This document shows positions 36,399 to 44,004 of a stretch of DNA of 64,000 bases, piece after piece; position 1 is the first letter of the stretch; the number at the start of each line of letters is the position of its first letter. The translations under genes and the position numbers were made by a program. Source of the DNA: Caldithrix abyssi DSM 13497 (GTDB taxonomy: Bacteria; Calditrichota; Calditrichia; Calditrichales; Calditrichaceae); assembly GCF_001886815.1 (NCBI RefSeq), contig NZ_CP018099.1, forward strand, positions 124,001-188,000. The letters run 5' to 3'. Under the pieces are notes generated by a model that was not told where the DNA came from, did not search any database, and was given only the letters and a program-made list of their open reading frames with translations.

Positions 36399-36450
36399 TT
36401 TAATTCCCCTCTCCCGATTTTCGGAAAAGGGGGCCAGGGGGTGAGGATTA
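36399..36450. repeat. Dispersed CCCTCTCCC palindromic repeat, diverged copy
   Basis: TTTAATTCCCCTCTCCCGA, then CGG and GGGGG, then GGGGGTGAGGATTA matches the better copy at 58811-58870 but has lost the outer left arm and part of the symmetry. Such GC-rich palindromes are scattered between genes in many bacteria. Confidence 0.75.
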
Positions 36451-36535
36451 CGGCACAATCATTTCAAATATTTGTTTTTATTTTATCGAGTTTCTTTTTA
36501 AATTAAAGTAATGTGAAAAAAAAAGAAGATGCGCT

Positions 36536-36925
36536 ATGGAAAAATTAATCAAAGCTGCCCGGGAGGCGCGTAAATTTGCCCGGGCGCGCTACTCAAATTT
36601 TCAGGTCGGCGCCGCCCTGCTCACCAGAGACGGTCAAATCATTACCGGATCTAATGTGGAAAGCAGTTCTTACGGGTTAACCATTTGTGCCGAACGCGTT
36701 GCCTTAACCAAAGCGCTTTCCGAAGGCATTGATCAGTTTGAAGCCATCGCCATTGTGGCTAAGGACGGCTCATTTACTCCGCCTTGCGGCGCATGCAGGC
36801 AGTTGCTCTACGATTACGCTCCGGATATTGAGATCATTTTAAGCAACGGCAAAGATACCCAAAAATATAAATTAAAAGAACTTTTACCCCACGCATTTGA
36901 CGAATCAAATCTTGGAGAGAAATGA
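36536..36925 (+). CDS. cdd: Cytidine deaminase
   Basis: A 129-residue zinc enzyme that deaminates cytidine and deoxycytidine. The catalytic motif is C51-A-E53 (ICAERVAL), and the two other zinc cysteines are C84 and C87 (TPPCGACRQ). The size is that of the tetrameric class. It opens the nucleoside salvage operon, with its stop overlapping the udk start by 4 bases, and converts cytidine to uridine for the next enzyme. Confidence 0.95.
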   Translation: MEKLIKAAREARKFARARYSNFQVGAALLTRDGQIITGSNVESSSYGLTICAERVALTKALSEGIDQFEAIAIVAKDGSFTPPCGACRQLLYDYAPDIEIILSNGKDTQKYKLKELLPHAFDESNLGEK

Positions 36926-37566
36926 AGCGAGGTATTCTGATCGGAATTGCCGGAGCGTCCGGCTCCGGGAAAACGCTGGTGGCCAACACCATTATCGAAC
37001 GGCTGGGCTCCGATAAGGTTGTTTTAATTCAGGAAGATTCTTACTACAAAGACCTGTCAGACATTCCGCTGGATGCGCGGGCAGGGCGCAATTTTGACCA
37101 TCCGGATGCGTTTGATCACGATCTGCTGGCCGAGCATTTAACCAAATTACTGCAGGGTAAAACCGTCGCCCATCCCATTTATGATTATAAAACGCACAGT
37201 CGTTTAAAAGAAACGCGTACGGTCGGCCCGCACACCATTGTCATTTTAGAGGGCATTCTGGTTTTGAATGAGCCCAAATTACGCAACCTGATGGACATCC
37301 GTGTGTTTATTGACACCGCCCTGGATATCTGCTTTATTCGCAGGCTGCAGCGGGATATCGAAGAACGCGGACGGAGTGTGGAATCTGTTATTACCCAGTA
37401 TGAAAACACCGTGCGCCCCATGTATTTTCAATTCATAGAACCATCCAAGCGTTACGCCGATATTATTATTCCGCGCGGTGGAAAGAATCTGGTAGCCATT
37501 GATATTTTAACCACTAAAATCCGTTCTCTGTTGTTACAGCAGGAAAAAATTAATCTGGAGGCCTGA
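36922..37566 (+). CDS. udk: Uridine kinase
   Basis: A 214-residue P-loop kinase that phosphorylates uridine and cytidine. Walker A is GASGSGKT at residues 11-18. The typical QEDSYYKDLSD, NFDHPDAFDHDLL and PIYDYKTHSR stretches for nucleoside binding follow, then the RDIEERGRS lid. The gene overlaps cdd and precedes tdk by 8 bases, so pyrimidine capture is organised as a single unit. Confidence 0.95.
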   Translation: MKRGILIGIAGASGSGKTLVANTIIERLGSDKVVLIQEDSYYKDLSDIPLDARAGRNFDHPDAFDHDLLAEHLTKLLQGKTVAHPIYDYKTHSRLKETRTVGPHTIVILEGILVLNEPKLRNLMDIRVFIDTALDICFIRRLQRDIEERGRSVESVITQYENTVRPMYFQFIEPSKRYADIIIPRGGKNLVAIDILTTKIRSLLLQQEKINLEA

Positions 37567-37574
37567 TTTAATTT

Positions 37575-38156
37575 ATGATGCATGTGGTACACCGGCACAC
37601 GGGCTGGATCGAAGTTATTTGCGGCAGCATGTTCAGCGGCAAAACCGAAGAGTTAATACGCCGCTTAAAACGAGCGATGATTGCCAGGCAAAAAGTGGCT
37701 ATTTTCAAACCGAAGGTAGATACGCGCTACAGCACAACCGAAATCGTATCGCACGACAAACAAAAAATCAAATCGATTGTGGTGGAAAGTCCGCAGGAAA
37801 TTCTGGAAAAAGCATTGGAGGCCCAGGTGGTTGGCATCGACGAAGCGCAGTTTTTTGACGATTCTCTGGTCAACATCTGCCAAAAACTGGCTAACATGGG
37901 CAAACGCGTAATTATTGCCGGTCTGGATCAGGATTACCTGGGCAAACCCTTTGAGCCCATCCCGCAACTGCTGGCCGTTGCCGAATACATTACCAAAACG
38001 CACGCCATTTGCGTTGTTTGTGGCAATCCGGCCAATCACACCTATCGTAAGACCAAACAAAAAGATAAAGTCATTGTAGGCGCTTCGAATATTTACGAAG
38101 CGCGCTGCCGTAACTGTTTTCACGCTCCGGAAGAAGATGAAGAAGAGGAGAAATAA
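37575..38156 (+). CDS. tdk: Thymidine kinase (type II)
   Basis: A 193-residue TK1-like enzyme that makes dTMP from thymidine. P-loop GSMFSGKT spans residues 17-24. The catalytic region VVGIDEAQFFDDSL and a four-cysteine zinc site (CVVCGNP and CRNC) are present. The C-terminus is an acidic tail. With thyX at 60.6 kb this gives the cell both salvage and de novo dTMP. Confidence 0.95.
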   Translation: MMHVVHRHTGWIEVICGSMFSGKTEELIRRLKRAMIARQKVAIFKPKVDTRYSTTEIVSHDKQKIKSIVVESPQEILEKALEAQVVGIDEAQFFDDSLVNICQKLANMGKRVIIAGLDQDYLGKPFEPIPQLLAVAEYITKTHAICVVCGNPANHTYRKTKQKDKVIVGASNIYEARCRNCFHAPEEDEEEEK

Positions 38157-38161
38157 GGGTC

Positions 38162-39487
38162 ATGTTATCAACCATTTATGATATTCTATTTGGTTTTTTC
38201 GGATTAGCTTCTTTAATCGGTATCGCCTTTTTGTTTTCTGCAGACCGTAAACACATCATCTGGAAACAGGTGATTTTGGGCATTTTATTGCAGATTGTTT
38301 TCGCCATGTTCGTTCTCTTGACGCCCTGGGGCGCCTCGGTTTTTAACTGGATTGGCCACTTTTTTGTAAAGATCATTTCCTTTACCAACGAAGGCTCGCG
38401 TTTTGTGTTTGGCGTACTGGCCGATCATAGCACGTTTGAACAGGCTTTTCCCGCGGAGCTCACCGCAAAAGGGGTCGGTTTTATATTTGCTTTTCAGGTT
38501 TTGCCAACCATCATTTTCTTTTCTTCGCTGATGTCCGTTCTTTACTATCTGGGCGTTATGCAAAAAATTGTGCAGGCCATGGCCTGGGTGATGGCTAAAA
38601 CGTTAAATGTGAGCGGCGCCGAATCTATTTCTGTTGCGGCCAATGTTTTTATCGGTCAAACCGAAGCGCCGCTGGTGGTTCGCCCGTATGTGGACCCCAT
38701 GACCAAATCCGAACTATTGACGCTAATGATCGGCGGTATGGCCACCATCGCCGGCGGCGTACTGGCCGCTTATGTGGGCGTGTTGGGCGGAAGCGATCCC
38801 GCGCAACAGTTATTTTACGCCAAGCATCTGCTTTCGGCCAGCATCATGGCCGCGCCGGCGACCATCGTCATTTCCAAAATTCTGATGCCCGAACGCGAAG
38901 AGTCGGTGACCATGGGCAATGTAAAAGTTCCCATTGAACGCACCTCGGTCAACGTCATCGAAGCGGCCGCCACCGGCGCGGCAGACGGTCTGAAATTGGC
39001 GTTGAATGTGGCCGGCATGCTGCTGGCTTTTATCGCTTTAATTGCCATGGTTAACTGGATTCTGAAGGGCGTTTTTACCGATATGTTGGGCCTGACCGTG
39101 CAGGGCGGACAGCCTGTTTCGCTGGAGCTGGTATTGGGTTATCTGCTCAGCCCCATTGCCTGGATTATCGGAGTGCCCTGGCAGGATGCCATTAACGTCG
39201 GTTCGTTAATCGGCGAAAAAGTGGTGTTAAATGAATTCATCGCCTATTTGCATCTTTCCAAATTGATTCCTCAGCAGGTGCTTAGCGAAAAAGCGATTAT
39301 TATCTCCACCTACGCCCTGTGCGGCTTTGCCAACTTTTCTTCGATTGCCATTCAGATTGGCGGCATTGGCGGCATTGCCCCGCGGCGTGTGAGCGACCTG
39401 GCCAAATTTGGCATGAAGGCCGTGCTGGGCGGTACCCTGGCAACATTTATGACGGCAACCATCGCCGGCGTGTTAATTTCTTTGTGA
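38162..39487 (+). CDS. nupC: Concentrative nucleoside transporter (NupC family)
   Basis: A 441-residue inner-membrane symporter of the CNT family. Characteristic stretches are VFIGQTEAPLVVRPYV (nucleoside- and cation-binding loop), TLMIGGMATIAGGVLAAYVG, ILMPERE and YALCGFANFSSIAIQIGGIG near the C-terminus. CNT proteins import nucleosides with Na+ or H+. The neighbouring kinases and phosphorylase would trap and use the imported substrates. It follows tdk by 5 bases. Confidence 0.93.
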   Translation: MLSTIYDILFGFFGLASLIGIAFLFSADRKHIIWKQVILGILLQIVFAMFVLLTPWGASVFNWIGHFFVKIISFTNEGSRFVFGVLADHSTFEQAFPAELTAKGVGFIFAFQVLPTIIFFSSLMSVLYYLGVMQKIVQAMAWVMAKTLNVSGAESISVAANVFIGQTEAPLVVRPYVDPMTKSELLTLMIGGMATIAGGVLAAYVGVLGGSDPAQQLFYAKHLLSASIMAAPATIVISKILMPEREESVTMGNVKVPIERTSVNVIEAAATGAADGLKLALNVAGMLLAFIALIAMVNWILKGVFTDMLGLTVQGGQPVSLELVLGYLLSPIAWIIGVPWQDAINVGSLIGEKVVLNEFIAYLHLSKLIPQQVLSEKAIIISTYALCGFANFSSIAIQIGGIGGIAPRRVSDLAKFGMKAVLGGTLATFMTATIAGVLISL

Positions 39488-39500
39488 TGAGGTTTGGCAA

Positions 39501-41237
39501 ATGAAAACGTTTTTTCAGGTTTTTTTAGCGGTATTTTTAAGTCTTGTAATCATTATTTTTGGCGGACTTTTTTTGTTCAGCGCGGCGTTTGATTCCTCGC
39601 CGGATATCCCGGGGCACGCCTTCCTGGAATTCCAGCTGTCGGGCGATTTACCCGATTATGCGGCTCCGGATCCGATGGAAGAAGCGCTGGGTAAAACCAC
39701 GCTCGACATGAAGAAGTTTCGCGAAAACCTGGAAAAGGCGGCCGTCGATAAACGCGTTCATGCCGTGGTCATCCGCCCCGAACTTTTTAACGGCGGCTTT
39801 GCGCAGATTCAGGAAATGTACGCGCTGATTAAAAAATTTAAGGCCATAAGCGACAAAAAGGTTTACGCCTTTCTGGGAAGCGACTTCTCCTTTACGCGCG
39901 ATTACTACCTGGCCTGCGCCACCGATTCGATTTTCATGCCTGCGGACGCCAGCCTTTTTTTAACGGGCGTGCGCAGCGAAGTAACCTTTTATAAAGACTT
40001 TTTTAAAAAGATTGGCGTTGAAGCGCAGTTTTTGCAAATCGCCGAGTACAAAAACGCCCCCGAAGTTTACACACGCAACACAATGTCGCCCTATCATCGC
40101 CAGGTTTTAAACGAGGTGATCGATCAGTATTTCAGCGATGTTGTTCAGACCATTAGTGAAAGCAGAGATATTCCCGCAGAAAAGGTGGAATACTTGATCA
40201 ACAGGGTAAGCGGATTTTCGGGCAAAGAAGCGCTGGAATATGGGCTGGTAGATGATCTGGCCTATTACAGCGACCTGAAAACACTTTTGAAAAAAAGGCA
40301 AAAACGAATTAAAAAGCTTTCGGCTACCACCTATTCCCGTGTGTCGATCAGTTCATTAAAGATTCGCAACAAAAGCCGGGTGGCGGTGATTAACTGTGTG
40401 GGCACCATTTACAGCGGTTCGGAGAGCGACAATCCGTGGTTGGGCAAATTGTTAGGCGCAAAAACCATTATCGACAATATCCAGCGCGCGGCAAAATCAA
40501 AATCCATTAAAGCCATCATCTTACGTATCGATAGCCCCGGCGGGTCCTTACTACCTTCGGCGGCCATCTGGCGGGCCATTATGGAGGCAAAAAAGAAAAA
40601 ACCGGTTATCGCTACCATTTCCGATTTAGGAGCGTCGGGCGGGTATTTCATTGCCATGGCTGCCGACACCATTGTCGCCAATCCCAACAGCCTGGTTGGC
40701 TCCATCGGAATTTTTGCCGGAAAATTCAACTTTACCGGCACATACGATAAGCTGGGCTTGAATGTGGAAGCCGTGCAAAAAGGCGAAAACGCCGATCTCT
40801 TTTCCATTGTTAGCCCGTGGAGCAAACAGGAGCTGGCCATCATTCAAAAAATTATTAAACAATCCTATCGCGATTTCGTACAAAAAGTAGCCCGGGCCAG
40901 AAAGATGTCTTTTGACGAGGCCGAAAAACTGGCGCGCGGGCGAGTGTGGACCGGCGAACAGGCTTTTTCTCTCGGTTTGATCGACACCGTAGGGACCTTT
41001 TACACCGCCCTGAAAATTGCCAAACAAAGAGCCGGCATACCGGAAGCGGAGTCGGTACGCCTGGTTTATTACCCGAAGCAAAAATCGTTTTTGAATGAAA
41101 TTTTAAGCAACATTGAAACACTGGCAGGTTTAAAGGAACAAAATTTGCTCAAAGGCTTGCAGAACGCCGAACGCATCTTTACGCAATGGCAAAACAAGCC
41201 GCTGGCGTTGTTACCTTTTAGAATTGAGTTTAAATAG
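39501..41237 (+). CDS. sppA: Signal peptide peptidase SppA, 67-kDa type
   Basis: A 578-residue membrane-anchored serine protease of the long, duplicated SppA form. One N-terminal transmembrane segment lies at about residues 8-28. The catalytic Lys in the first half is K184 (EYKNAPEVY), and the Ser in the second half is S379 (GASGGYFIAM). RIDSPGGS and VGSIGIF are also conserved. SppA clears leftover signal peptides. Its place between nupC and punA in a salvage operon is unexpected and may merely reflect cotranscription. Confidence 0.93.
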   Translation: MKTFFQVFLAVFLSLVIIIFGGLFLFSAAFDSSPDIPGHAFLEFQLSGDLPDYAAPDPMEEALGKTTLDMKKFRENLEKAAVDKRVHAVVIRPELFNGGFAQIQEMYALIKKFKAISDKKVYAFLGSDFSFTRDYYLACATDSIFMPADASLFLTGVRSEVTFYKDFFKKIGVEAQFLQIAEYKNAPEVYTRNTMSPYHRQVLNEVIDQYFSDVVQTISESRDIPAEKVEYLINRVSGFSGKEALEYGLVDDLAYYSDLKTLLKKRQKRIKKLSATTYSRVSISSLKIRNKSRVAVINCVGTIYSGSESDNPWLGKLLGAKTIIDNIQRAAKSKSIKAIILRIDSPGGSLLPSAAIWRAIMEAKKKKPVIATISDLGASGGYFIAMAADTIVANPNSLVGSIGIFAGKFNFTGTYDKLGLNVEAVQKGENADLFSIVSPWSKQELAIIQKIIKQSYRDFVQKVARARKMSFDEAEKLARGRVWTGEQAFSLGLIDTVGTFYTALKIAKQRAGIPEAESVRLVYYPKQKSFLNEILSNIETLAGLKEQNLLKGLQNAERIFTQWQNKPLALLPFRIEFK

Positions 41238-41251
41238 AGGCGAGGTATAAA

Positions 41252-42070
41252 TTGAAAAAGAACGTTGAACAGGCAGTCGCTTACATCAGACAACACACCG
41301 ATCTCAAGCCGCAGATCGGCATCATTCTCGGGAGCGGTTTGGGACCTTTTGCCGATACATTGGAAGAGAAGGTGGTCATTCCTACAGAAACCATCCCTCA
41401 TTACCCTAAATCTACGGTTGAAGGCCATGCCGGCGCGCTGGTCTTTGGTAAACACGCCGGCGTAAATGTCATGGCCGTTAAAGGGAGAACCCATTTTTAC
41501 GAAGGATATTCCATCCAGGATGTAACCTTTGTCGTGCGTATTATGCAGATGCTTGGCGTTCCTCTGCTCATAGTCACCAATGCCTCGGGCTCGGTTAATC
41601 CCCGCTTACAGCCCGGCGATTTGATGTTGATTACCGATCACATTAATTTTCTGTTTCAGAATCCTCTGCGCGGTAAATTGGAGTTTGGCGAGCCCCGCTT
41701 TCCGGACATGTCCGACGTTTACACACGGGAATATTTTGACATTGTGGATCAAATTGCGCTGGAACGAGGCATTGCTTTAAAACATGGCGTATTGTGGGTT
41801 ACCACCGGTCCTTCTTACGAAACAGCGGCAGAGGTGAAGATGATTCGTAAGTTCGGCGGAGACTCGGTGAGCATGTCCACCGTTCCGGAGGTGATTGCCG
41901 CCGTACATGCAGGGATGAAGGTTATTGGTATCTCTTGCATCACCAATTTTGCCACCGGCATAACCGACAATAAACTCACGCATGATGAAGTTACGGAAAC
42001 AGCCAATCGTGTAAAAGAGAGGTTTACGAGCCTGGTCAGCGGAATCATTGAGTCCGTTCACTTGTTCTAA
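41252..42070 (+). CDS. punA: Purine nucleoside phosphorylase, trimeric class
   Basis: A 272-residue enzyme that splits inosine, guanosine and their deoxy forms with phosphate. Landmarks are GIILGSGLGPFAD (phosphate loop), TESIPHYP-like TETIPHYPKSTVEGHAG, VVTNASG-like LIVTNASGSV and GPSYETAAEVKMIRKFGGDSVSMSTVPEV. The C-terminal TNFATGITDN supplies the purine-specifying Asn. The start codon is TTG with a GAGG site. It is the last gene of the salvage operon. Confidence 0.94.
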   Translation: MKKNVEQAVAYIRQHTDLKPQIGIILGSGLGPFADTLEEKVVIPTETIPHYPKSTVEGHAGALVFGKHAGVNVMAVKGRTHFYEGYSIQDVTFVVRIMQMLGVPLLIVTNASGSVNPRLQPGDLMLITDHINFLFQNPLRGKLEFGEPRFPDMSDVYTREYFDIVDQIALERGIALKHGVLWVTTGPSYETAAEVKMIRKFGGDSVSMSTVPEVIAAVHAGMKVIGISCITNFATGITDNKLTHDEVTETANRVKERFTSLVSGIIESVHLF

Positions 42071-42101
42071 GTCACTTATTCCCTTTTTTTACGATTACAG
42101 C

Positions 42102-42131
42102 TTGACATGGTTAAATTATTTATTACCTTTA
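42102..42131 (+). promoter_or_regulatory. Bacteroidota-like promoter for the FecR/CHASE2 locus
   Basis: TTG at 42102-42104, a 19-base spacer and TACCTTTA at 42124-42131 closely fit the TTG-N19-TAnnTTTG promoter layout, with the last base differing. It lies 28 bases before the GTG start at 42159, in the short gap after punA. Confidence 0.5.
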
Positions 42132-42158
42132 CGTTAAAGTTTAATCGCCGGAGGTAAG

Positions 42159-43289
42159 GTGAAAAAAATCATAAATATATTTATTGTTTTCTTTTTAATA
42201 ATACATGCTTCGTTAACAGCGCAAACGATTAGCAATGATTTTACGCTGCGGTTGACTATTTTGGATGGCGAACAATTGCAAACGCTTTATCTCTCTGATG
42301 TGGATTTTCAGAATTATGGTACGGCTGAGATGATCTTTGAACTGGAAATCAGAAAAAATACGGACAGGGCGTATGAAAACTGTTACTTTCGCATTCTGTT
42401 GTCCAAAGATAATCAACCTTTAATGTCAACCATTTCGCGGCCTTTTAACATTCCGGCCAGCTTTCAATCGGATGTTCTGAACAATCTGACTCTTTCTGCC
42501 GGTACCTATCGATTTGGCCAAACGGCGGATACGGAAGTTCATTTCGAGCAAACCAATATTGAACCAGAAGCGGATAAATTAAGAGACGAAATTTTGTCTT
42601 CGGGCAAAGCGCCGGTCGGCGTGTACATTCTTACCATTGAACTCATGCAGCTTAATTCCAGCGTACCTCTGGCAAGAGAAGAAAAAATTCTCCTGAAAGC
42701 CGTTAACCCGAGCTATCTGAACCCAGTGGCGCCCGGAGCGCCCGCAGGTTCTTATCAGGTGCCCACTATTTTTAGCCAGTATCCGCTTTTTCAGTGGACC
42801 GGCAACGGCAGCGAGTTTCAGGTAATGGTTTTTGAGAAAAAGGAAATGATGCAATCGGTTGATGACATTATAAACAGCCAGCCAAATTGGATTTCGGAGC
42901 GCACCTCACAGTTCACAATTCAATATCCCCAGGCCGGCAACGCCATCCCGCTGGAATACAGCAAGACCTATTACTGGCTGGTTCGCATGTTTGTCAATAC
43001 CTCTTCCGGCGAAGAGTTTGTAGATAGTGAAATCTGGCAATTCAGACTGGTAAACCCCGAGCAGGGCGCCAACCTGCAAGACCAGTTAGCTCAATCGGAA
43101 CTGTGGATGTTTTTGGAACAATTGTTAGGCGCCCGTGTTGCAGACATCAAAGCCAATTTAAAGGACTTCAGCCTTAAACGTATTGTTTACAATGGCGAAG
43201 AAATTACATTGGACCAATTTTTTAATCTTTTAAGTAGTTATCGGGCCGAAAAAATTGAACTGGTGGATTTTGAGGCCCCCGAGAAATAA
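42159..43289 (+). CDS. Secreted protein of unknown family, first gene of the FecR/CHASE2 locus
   Basis: A 376-residue exported protein with signal peptide 1-21. The first half (LRLTILDGEQLQTLYLSDVDF, then EMIFELEIRKNTDRAY) and the middle (PLFQWTGNGSEFQVMVFEKKE, TYYWLVRMFVNTSSGEEF) have the strand pattern of fibronectin-III/Ig domains. The last 70 residues are helical (DQLAQSELWMFLEQLLGARVADIKANL). I do not recognise the family. Start is GTG with GGAGG at 5 bases. The next three genes follow within 9-15 bases each, so it is likely part of the same envelope device. Confidence 0.65.
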   Translation: MKKIINIFIVFFLIIHASLTAQTISNDFTLRLTILDGEQLQTLYLSDVDFQNYGTAEMIFELEIRKNTDRAYENCYFRILLSKDNQPLMSTISRPFNIPASFQSDVLNNLTLSAGTYRFGQTADTEVHFEQTNIEPEADKLRDEILSSGKAPVGVYILTIELMQLNSSVPLAREEKILLKAVNPSYLNPVAPGAPAGSYQVPTIFSQYPLFQWTGNGSEFQVMVFEKKEMMQSVDDIINSQPNWISERTSQFTIQYPQAGNAIPLEYSKTYYWLVRMFVNTSSGEEFVDSEIWQFRLVNPEQGANLQDQLAQSELWMFLEQLLGARVADIKANLKDFSLKRIVYNGEEITLDQFFNLLSSYRAEKIELVDFEAPEK

Positions 43290-43302
43290 TCCTGGAGTAG
43301 GT

Positions 43303-43995
43303 ATGAAATTGTTGTTTAATCTGAAGTATATTGTTCTAATTATTTTGATATTTCTTTTCAGTTCTTTAACGGCTGCCAACGAGCCTATTGCTATTGTCAT
43401 TAAAGCTAAAGGAAAGGTATTTTTAGTTCATCAGGGAAGTAAAAAAGGAAAACCTGTTCGTCGAGGAACAAGAATTTATCATAATCAAAGTATTTTAACC
43501 AAGCAAAAGAGTTTTGCCATTATTAAGTACATTGATAACGGCGGCGTTGTGCGAATTCAGGCTAACTCTTTCTGCCGTTTTGAAGGGAAAAAACAAAAAA
43601 ACTCGCTATTTAAAAATCTCTATCTGGAAGTAGGCTCCATATTTAACAGAGTCTTTAAAGAGAAAGGAGAATTTCGGGTTACCACCCCAACTTCCGTGGC
43701 CTCGGTTAAAGGTACAAAATTTTGGGTTAAACAAGAATTTAAAGGCGCGACCTACTATTTTGGGGAAGATGGGGTTGTTGAAATTTCTAATGGACGCGGC
43801 GTGGCTCTTCTTAAAGCCGGCATGACCGGCATCGTTAATTCGCCCAACAGCAAGCCCATTGTGCGTAAAACACGCAGCGGGGAAAAACCCGAACTAAAAG
43901 AAGACCAACGCGCCGATGAATTTCGACTCGAATTCGAAGACGCCCGGGGCAATACCAAAACCATAAAGTTTAAAATCCGTAAAGAAAATGAATAG
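43303..43995 (+). CDS. Exported FecR-domain protein
   Basis: A 230-residue protein with signal peptide 1-24 and no other membrane segment, so it is probably periplasmic. A FecR domain covers about residues 25-180: KAKGKVFLVHQGSKKGKPVRRGT, AIIKYIDNGGVVRIQANS and GEFRVTTPTSVASVKGTKFWV. FecR proteins usually pass signals from outer-membrane receptors to an anti-sigma system, but no sigma factor is nearby. The C-terminus is charged. ATG 43303 has GGAG upstream; an earlier start would overlap the previous gene. Location points to a role in sensing with the barrel and cyclase that follow. Confidence 0.85.
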   Translation: MKLLFNLKYIVLIILIFLFSSLTAANEPIAIVIKAKGKVFLVHQGSKKGKPVRRGTRIYHNQSILTKQKSFAIIKYIDNGGVVRIQANSFCRFEGKKQKNSLFKNLYLEVGSIFNRVFKEKGEFRVTTPTSVASVKGTKFWVKQEFKGATYYFGEDGVVEISNGRGVALLKAGMTGIVNSPNSKPIVRKTRSGEKPELKEDQRADEFRLEFEDARGNTKTIKFKIRKENE

Positions 43996-44004
43996 CGATA
44001 AGTC

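Larger units (their letters stand above)
36160..36535. other. Intergenic with two kinds of dispersed repeat
   Basis: No gene is visible in these 376 bases. They contain three CACGAAT words at 36259-36284 and a diverged copy of a CCCTCTCCC palindromic repeat at 36399-36450. A promoter for the nucleoside operon is expected before 36536, but no clear element can be named. Confidence 0.5.
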
